Source: Eleginops maclovinus (Eukaryota; Chordata; Actinopteri; Perciformes; Eleginopidae). Taken from it: a stretch of DNA of 64,000 bases. Below are positions 1-64,000 of the stretch, one piece after another; the stretch's first letter is position 1; every line of letters starts with the position of its first letter. The DNA lies in contig NC_086352.1 of NCBI RefSeq assembly GCF_036324505.1, positions 12,725,501 through 12,789,500 on the forward strand, given 5' to 3'. A program made the position numbers and the translations under genes. The notes under the pieces are model-generated. The model was not told the DNA's origin. It saw only the letters and a list, made by a program, of their open reading frames with translations, and did not search any database.

Positions 1-1198
1 AGCAGACAAGCATGAGAGGAGCAACAAGAGAGGGGAATGTCTGTTAAAAAAAAACAAAAGATGGTTGAGCAGGGTTCAAGAAAAGAGGGTGGAAATGTAA
101 AGAGAGGCAGAAGGAGAACAGGAACTGGGAATCTATGTTTTTGGATTAGGGTGTTAAAGGAAAAATGGACGGAAGATAATGGAAAGTAAAGTCTATTTTA
201 TTGGTGTAGCCCAAAAAGTTAATGTAAAACAAATCTGCCGCTAGTTTGAATTAAAGGATTTGCTTCACTCTGTTTACTGGTTTGTTTTGTGCATGTTCCT
301 CTATAAAGAAGAAGAGAGAATTGCCAGTAAACCGTAAGGATGTTATGTCATTTTTAAAATTTGTTTCATTCTGTCACTAAAAAATACACTTATTAAAGCA
401 CAGCAGTAAGGGCTGATCAGAAAAAGGTAAAGTAGGTGGATGACAAATATGTGATCCGGGGGAAATAGTATCCTCTGTGAGAAAGGTCAGACATGGGTGG
501 TGTGTTGCATCACACACATACACTCAAACTCATAGAGAACATTAAGCTCCTGCAGAAGGCGTTAAGCATTGCTTTAGCACTTAATAAACAAATCAGACGG
601 CAGTAAAATATGTATCTCTAATTGGTTTTAAGTATTAGTCCTCCTTAAGGTCCCTCTCATACTGTGACCTCAAACTGTCACTCGCAGCTGTGATAGCTCA
701 CTAAAGTAGAAAATGTTACTTTAATGTCTGACACAGATGGCAATATGTCAGATGTTTAGATAACTCATGTTTCGCATATGAGAATCATTCAGAGGAATGT
801 TGTCTGTTAACGTGTCCTGGACCATGATAGATTGAAAAGCTTTAGTTTGGTTTACCACTGCAGTATGACAGTTAGTTTTATAGTCTTTATACCAATTATT
901 GACAGTTTATACAACTTTAATATACAGCTCATCCATTTTTATAGAACAAAATCAATGCCTGTAATTCTTATCCTATGTGTGGACTGAGCTTTTTGATCAA
1001 GTTCACAATAAGGACCTGGGTCATGAGGAAGTGTTGCTGCGGCCCTTAGACACCTGATTCCTCCCCATACCAACTCGGGAAGTTAGTTGTTGACAATCTT
1101 CATATTTGCAAACTATTCCACGTTTTACCTTTGCAAAAATATTTCTCAGTTACACATAATGCAGTATTGTAGCCTGTGATGTACAATATATTTTTCTT

Positions 1199-1894
1199 TT
1201 AAAGGTCCCCTATTATTCAAAATGCACTTTTTGATGTCTTTTATACATAATTATGTGTCCCCGGTGTCAGAAAACACAACCCTCTCTCTTTTCCTCCGCA
1301 TCTCTAAAAACAGGGATACAAACGAGCTGATCCAGATTTGCTTCGGTTATGACGTTATATCGGAAATGTGGGCTGACTTTACATTGAATTCCTGGCAACG
1401 TTCCGCCCACGTGACAAGTCTCAACCTATCATCCTTAATATACAGACGCGAGCTGAATCCCCTCTGCAGCACCTCTGTGTATTCAGCAGGATGTCTGCAG
1501 GAGGGTCTTGGAGTTGTTGTTTATATAATACATATAATGTCACTGTTCTAGTGGTAAACACTGAGAAGTGTTTCAGAAATAATGCTTGATGTGGTTTAGA
1601 ACATAATATGGCGTTTAATCACGGCAGCGTTTAGCTGAGTTTCTCAGTTAAAAACTTCTCTCTTCAGACAGAGAGATCGCGACGCTCCAAAGGGGGCGTG
1701 GCCAGCTTCAGCTCAGCTCATGTTTAAAGCGACAGTCACAGAATCAAGACTTCAGGAACAGGGCTGAAATAGAGGGGTATGAGGCATGCTACAATGGGTG
1801 ATCTGTTTGGTATTTTGAGCAAAACATTTCACAGACATGTTTTGTATTGCCCTAAAATATTGTGTTGAAATATAGCATAATAGGAGACCTTTAA
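1199..1894. mobile_element. Non-autonomous DNA transposon relic with short inverted ends
   Basis: The left end TTAAAGGTCCCCTATTAT and the right end ATAATAGGAGACCTTTAA are near-perfect inverted copies about 695 bp apart. This end pair is common in fish non-autonomous DNA transposons. No transposase is encoded; the open frame at 1222-1551 is incidental. The superfamily is uncertain. Confidence 0.7.
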
Positions 1895-2959
1895 CAACAC
1901 AACACATTTTAATCTGCATGATACACACGGTTGCATGTTTGTTCTATGTTTACAAGTATAATTATATTTTGTAATCTATTATTGATTGCATATTTTGGTA
2001 TGACTAGCAAAGCAATCTTGGGTTGATTTCCTTAATATTTTCTTTACCACCTCTTACTTTTGTGTCCCAAAGCTACAAAGTGAGCTCAGAAGAAACACTG
2101 CTGTCCACACTGTGTACTGAGCCAAGGCTTGGCACGAGTGTGAAAATCGAGAGGAGCTTTAGTCAAAATGCCAGTCTACAGATCACTAAAAGCTTTCCAC
2201 TCAGGGTTTCCCTGGGCTTTTAGGGAAGCTTAGGTGGTAACATTGCCAGTGGGGTGGGTGGTGCACAGGATTGGGTGCTTGAAAATCCCTGAGAGCACAG
2301 GAGCCTTTTGACGGAAATTGTTTAATAAGGAAAGGATAATAATGTCACTTTACTCAGAAGAAGAAATACAAAAAATATGAGTAATTGTACGTTTTGCAAT
2401 AGTTGGGTAAAAAACCTTTAGTTTCAAGATAGAAGTTGTACATTTAGGGACCGATGAGTTCAGCAGGGTTCAGTCCTGGGCCATCTGGGATATTGAATCT
2501 AACCCCTGCACCACCTGCGGTCTCTGCCACCATTCATGGCTCCATTCACACCTGGCCTGGTTGCTCTCTGTTGTCTCCTACAACATTCCTGCAAAGCCAC
2601 AACTTCTTTAAAAAAAAAGGAGTACTAACTACATCAACACATTACATTTTCCCATATCATTTGTCAGTTTAGCTACAGTGATTCTGTGACATAAGCAATT
2701 CTGTAGACAAAGTGGTCACTCTTGAATTGATCATGTACTGCATTATCACCTATAGAAAGAACATAGAGAGCTTCAGAGTTATGGGTGCACTTGCACATTA
2801 AAAGATAATGTTTAAGCATGTACAATAACATGTTGATAAAGTGACGTAAAACCAGCACACCATTATACTGAAAATATACCATACACTACAATTCACTGTA
2901 TAGTGTTGATTCCCAAAATTAAATTATAACAATTGTGCCAACTCTATTATAGTTAAGTA

Positions 2960-3145
2960 CAGTGGGGAGAACAAGTATTTGATACACTGCCGATTTTGCA
3001 GGTTTTCCCACTTACAAAGCATGTAGAAGTCTGTAATTTTTTATCATAGGTACTCTTCAACTCTGAGTGATGGAATCTAAAACAAAAATCCAGAAAATCA
3101 CATTGTATGATTTTTAAGTAATTCATTTGCATTGTATTGCATAAC
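2960..3145 (+). repeat. Left terminal inverted repeat of the Tc1 element
   Basis: Matches the right arm in reverse through TTTGCAGGTTTTCCC, GAGTACC-type and TTTGCATT words. A C10-11 run near 3151-3161 lies just inside the arm. Confidence 0.85.
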
Positions 3146-3237
3146 AGAAAACCCCCCCCCCCAGAAAAACAGAACTTAATATTTGGTACAGATATTAATA
3201 TTATATCAATCAAATATCAATATTTCGTTTGTAATTA

Positions 3238-4224
3238 CAGAGAGCAGACGTTTCCTGTAGTTCTTGACCAGGTTTGCACACACTTTAGCAGGGATTTTGG
3301 CCCACTCCTCCATACAGATCTTCTCCAGATCCTTCAGGTTTCGGGGCTGTCACTGGGCAATATGGACTTTTAGCTCCCTCCAAAGATTTTCTATTGGGTT
3401 CAGGTCTGGAGACTGGCTAGGCCACTCCAGGACCTTGAGATGCTTCTTACGGAGCCACTCCTTAGTTGCCCTGGCTGTGTGTTTTGGGTCGTTCTCATGC
3501 TGGAAGACCCAGCGACGACCCATCTTCAATGCTCTTACTGAGGGAAGGAGGTTGTTGGCCAAGATCTCGCGATACATGGCCCCATCCATCCTCCCCTCAA
3601 TGCGGTGCAGTCGTCCTGTTCCCTTTGCAGAAAAGCATCCCCAAAGAATGATGATCCACCTCCATGCTTCACGGTTGGGATGGTGTCCTTGGGGTTGTAC
3701 TCATCCTTGTTCTTCCTCCAAACACGGCGAGTGGAGTTTAGACCAAAAAGCTCTATTTTTGTCTCATCAGACCACATGACATTCTCCCATTCCTCCTCTG
3801 GATCATCCAGATAGTCATTGGCAAACTTCAGACGGGCCAGGACATGCGCTGGCTTGAGCAGGGGGACCTTGCGTGTGCTGCAGGATTTTAATCCATGACG
3901 GCATAGTGTGTTACTAAAGGTTTTCTTTGAGACTGTGGTCCAAGCTCTCTTCAGGTCATTAACCAGGTCCTGCCGTGTAGTTCTGGGCTAATCCCTCACC
4001 TTCCTCATGATCATTGCTGCCCCACGAGGTGAGATCTTGCGTGGAGCCCCAGACCGAGGGAGATTGACCGTCATCTTGAACTTCTTCCATTTTCTAATAA
4101 TTGCGCCAACAGTTGTTGCCTTCTCACCGAGCTGCTTGACTATTGTCCTGTAGCCCATCCCAGCCTTGTGCAGGTATACAATTTTATCCCTGATGTCCTT
4201 ACGCAGCTCTCTGGTCTTAGCCAT
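3238..4224 (-). pseudogene. Tc1-like transposase pseudogene
   Basis: The start at 4224 reads [20 protein letters not shown], the N-terminal HTH of Tc1 transposases, down to MRKVRD, then a TAG at 3988. Beyond it the frame continues with KVPLLKPAHVLARLKFAN, MWSDETKIELFGLNSTRRVW (first catalytic Asp) and TVKHGGG. A 1-nt loss then shifts the frame near 3590-3665. The remainder reads [32 protein letters not shown], then a TGA at 3350 and further homologous residues to about 3238. At the position of the second catalytic Asp of DD34E there is Glu (QHEN), 34 residues before the final Glu. Two stops, one frameshift and this substitution make it non-functional. Confidence 0.92.
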
Positions 4225-4394
4225 TGTGGAGAGGTTGGATTGAGTGTGTGGACAGGTCTCTTTTATACAGGTAACAAGTTCAAACAGGTGCAGTTAATAC
4301 AAGTAATGAGTGGAGAACAGGAGGGCTTCTTAAAGAAGTACTAACAGGTCTGTGAGAGCCGGAATTCTTACTGGTTGGTAGGTGATCAAATACT

Positions 4395-4577
4395 TATGTC
4401 ATGCAATAAAATGCAAATTAATTATTTAAAAATCGTACAATGTGATTTTCTGGATTTTGTTTTAGATTCCGTCACTCATAGTTGAAGAGTACCTATGATA
4501 CAAATTACCTCTACATGCTTTGTAAGTGGGAAAACCTGCAAAATCGGCAGTGTATCAAACACTTGTTCTCCCCACTG
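4395..4577 (-). repeat. Right terminal inverted repeat of the Tc1 element
   Basis: Inverse of 2960-3145 with a few substitutions and a small indel near CTACATGC; its outer end is TTGTTCTCCCCACTG followed by TA. Confidence 0.85.
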
Positions 4578-5677
4578 TATATCTTAACAATATATGCAGT
4601 AATGTAAGTATAAAAAAAGCTTTAGTTCAAAGTCCTCACAAAATCATATCCTCAGTAGTAAAGGTAGACGATAGGTAAAGTTTAAAGTAGTCATTTCCTT
4701 TCCTCTGGATTTAGTGGACAGAGTCCAAATGCGACTAGTTAACACTAAAGGATTCTCCAACTCCTTTTCCTTTTTTCCTCCTAATCTCAAAGAACTCAGA
4801 AGTTACACTGGCTAAAAGAGACAAAGAGAAGTAGAAGGAAGGAGGAGGTAAAAATACAGATGGACGTGCAAAGGGAAACAGAGGGAAAGTGTTTGTGAAA
4901 GCTAACAAAGGGGAGTTGGCTGCGTTTCAAAAGGGCGCGTGGCGGCTAAGGAGGATGAAGCGCTTCAGGATTCATTTACATCAGGCCTGACAACTGCCTC
5001 ACATCTCCCCAAGAGCCACACAGCTCTGGCTTAGAGATTCCTAAAGAGGGCCCTTCTTCTAGCTCCCTCTCTTACACCCGCTGCCTGACTTTTCTTTTTC
5101 TCCCTCCTGTCACTTTCTTTTTTTTCACTCTTATTCTCTCCTGCGCTCTCTTCTGCTCTTATGCGCTTGCTAGTCTTCAATCAGCCATCATGAAAGTGTC
5201 TGTCTGGGCGTCTTAACTATCCTCTGAGAGGCAGACACTTGTCTGGGCCTGCCTTCATCCCCTAAAGGCGTTTTTTGACTTGGACTTACTTCCCTCCTCA
5301 CACCTTTTCAACTTCCCTAAAGAGCTGACAACAAGTGAGAGCGACAGGGCAAGATAAACATGAGGGAAAGAGACAGGGAGGGAGATGAGAGGGGGAAGTC
5401 GTCGACTGAGAGGGAGGAGAAAGTAAAGATGGTTATAAAAAATAAGCAAGCGAAAAAAAACCTGAAAAAATTGAAAGGAATGAAATGACCTCGTATGGCA
5501 GAGTAAGGACAAAGCAGGGAGGACCAGAGCAGAAGAGAGACCAGACAGATGAAGAAGGAGAGGGAGACTCTAGTAAGACAGGGAGAGCCACGTTTATCAG
5601 TGGTCCCACAGTGTGTTTCCCAAACACAGGATTTGCAGATGGGCTGAAGGGAGAGAGCAGCACAGGGCACATTAAAG

Positions 5678-5702
5678 TTTTTTTTTTTTGGGGGGGGGGG
5701 GG
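5678..5702 (+). repeat. T12G13 homopolymer pair
   Basis: Twelve T followed by thirteen G in intron upstream of E1. Exact lengths are prone to sequencing error. Confidence 0.8.
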
Positions 5703-6484
5703 AGCCCCTCTTATGGTGGTATCTTTCTTTTTTCCTGGGTTTGATGTGAAAGGAAGCTGCTCCCACTTTGACGATGTTGTCTGCCGTGCAGTTTTTAATA
5801 TTCATGCAGCAGATCGGGAATGGAGAGAGGAAAAGAGTGAAGAGGAGATTTTTGGTCAAACAGAAAGCTAATTTGCGGCTGAGGCAGTTTAGCCTGAGGC
5901 TCTTTCTGCTACTGGGGAAATGAGCTGGAAGATTAGCTGTATGTATAATTCACACACACATGGTCACACACACACAAACACATGCATGGATATGAATGTG
6001 CATATACTTTTGTAGTTAGATGCGCATATGCACACACAGAGCAGCAGTACAGCAGTAACCTGCTGCTGGGCCTCTACTGCTGCATCTGCCCCTCAGGCAA
6101 CTAACTCACTTACATGGTTTTAGGTTCCACAGCGGTGCTCAAAAACAATAATTAATGGAATTCAATGATGCTTTGTGTGAATATAAACGTTTTAATTGAT
6201 CATCTTTGTACTATTTCCCTCTGAAACCTGGAATACAGTTCTACTTTGATGCTTTTATACAAAAATGATTGTGTTTTTTCAGAAAGAAAACATCACCCTT
6301 TATCACTGCAAGGGCTTTTTCTGATTAATCAAAGGATCTTACTTTTCTAAAATTGGAGACAAAATGATTTATTGTTTGTTGTGTTTGATTTAGATTTTTG
6401 TTGAGCTAGTGTTCATGATTTAAGGACACCTTTTTAACTTTCTTTTTCTTCTCTTTCTAATTTGTCTTACTGACTGATTTTCAG

Positions 6485-63484
<57,000 letters not shown>

Positions 63485-64000
63485 GTAAGCCTGTATTGCA
63501 CAAACACACATCCATACACCCAAGAATATATAACTTTTTTCTGTACCTTCCCAGTAGCATTAATGCATCACTGTTTCTCCATCTGGACACACACATCAGA
63601 ATGGAATCCAGTAAACAGAAACAGGGAAGGGAAGGGAGAAAAGGGAGAAGTAACACGGCTGGATAGGCCAGGTCACAAAAAGATAAAAGAATGAAGTGCA
63701 TTGAAATTGAGTCAAAGGCAGATTGTAAAAAGTAATGTGCTTCTGATCTGGGAGGTCATAGTGGGACGATTTCATACATAAGGAAAGAGAAAAAGTGGAG
63801 GAAAGATATTTCTTCATACTGTATGTTGGTCGCCACATTAATCTGTGTTGCACTAACTGGCCTTGTTGGGGAGATAATGTGACGGCAGGGGTCAGTGCAG
63901 AGACGGCAAAAATCAATCTGAAGTAAAAGAAGAAAAAAAACAGATTACTGTATTGATTCTCACTGAGCGCAGAGTTAAGACACTGAACCGTGTTAGGCAA
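63485..64000 (+). other. Start of intron 34
   Basis: Opens with GTAAGC and runs to the window end. No repeat or exon recognised. Confidence 0.75.

Larger units (their letters stand above)
2960..4577 (-). mobile_element. Tc1/mariner element, inactivated, with long terminal inverted repeats
   Basis: The left end CAGTGGGGAGAACAAGTATT at 2960 is repeated inverted at 4577, each next to a TA dinucleotide (2958-2959, 4578-4579), the Tc1 target duplication. The inverted arms are about 175-185 bp with few differences, so this is a long-TIR Tc1 type. The total is 1,618 bp, the usual Tc1 size. It encodes a broken transposase on the minus strand and lies in the intron antisense to ush2a. Confidence 0.93.
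1..6484 (+). other. Intron upstream of E1
   Basis: No coding exon is recognisable. It holds a non-autonomous transposon relic (1199-1894), a dead Tc1 element (2960-4577), a T12G13 run near 5678-5702, and pyrimidine- or purine-rich stretches around 5040-5160 and 5340-5600. Short open frames such as those near 5317-5859 lack any family resemblance. The acceptor of E1 closes it at 6484. Confidence 0.7.

Noticed and set aside
3264..3779. Plus-strand open frame of 171 codons
   Set aside because: Shadow of the Tc1 transposase on the opposite strand.
5317..5859. Minus-strand open frame of 180 codons
   Set aside because: Low-complexity purine/pyrimidine sequence gives Ser/Leu/Phe-rich peptides in several frames; no domain.

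Overview
This is vertebrate genomic DNA, most likely from a teleost fish. The signs are a Tc1/mariner element with long terminal inverted repeats, fish-type non-autonomous DNA transposons, more than twenty long (CA/TG)n arrays, and a plus-strand gene with many exons. I recognise one protein-coding gene: usherin (ush2a, orthologue of human USH2A, the Usher syndrome 2A gene). The window holds 34 internal exons between 6485 and 63484, about 5.64 kb of coding sequence (about 1,880 codons). The 5' exons (signal peptide, start of the laminin-G-like domain) and the long 3' part (most FN3 repeats, membrane segment, PDZ-binding tail) lie outside. Exons are called E1-E34 in window order. Each boundary was set by hand from translation, reading phase, splice signals and remembered similarity to human usherin.

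Layout: 1-6484 is intron with a transposon relic (1199-1894) and an inactivated Tc1 element (2960-4577). E1-E3 (6485-10934) encode the end of the LamG-like domain. E3-E6 (10833-16049) encode the laminin N-terminal (LamNT) domain. E7-E15 (18263-34918) encode ten laminin-type EGF (LE) modules, with all eight cysteines visible in each. E16-E22 (35205-41023) encode four FN3 domains. E23-E24 encode the first half of another FN3. E25-E31 encode two laminin G domains. The end of E31 plus E32 look like the second half of the interrupted FN3. E33-E34 encode a further complete FN3. The sequence ends in the next intron.

Main points to check: (1) E25, the first full LamG exon, carries one extra base in an AAA run at 52839-52841. 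This shifts the frame and gives a stop at 52896; it is either an assembly error or a disrupted allele. (2) Three exons that are single in human USH2A by my recollection (13, 17 and 21) are split here into 3, 3 and 2 exons with summed length and phase kept, so there are five extra introns. One of them is GC-AG. (3) A nearly identical inverted repeat of about 475 bp (30929-31404 and 37118-37592) brackets E14-E19. (4) The acceptor of E26 has a UG-rich tract instead of a normal polypyrimidine tract.

The rest is intron with microsatellites and decayed transposons. I found no second gene, no RNA gene, no CRISPR array and no bacterial-type system. In vertebrates usherin is a very large extracellular/transmembrane protein of the photoreceptor periciliary membrane and hair-cell ankle links, where it works with ADGRV1, whirlin and PDZD7. 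None of those partner genes is in this window.
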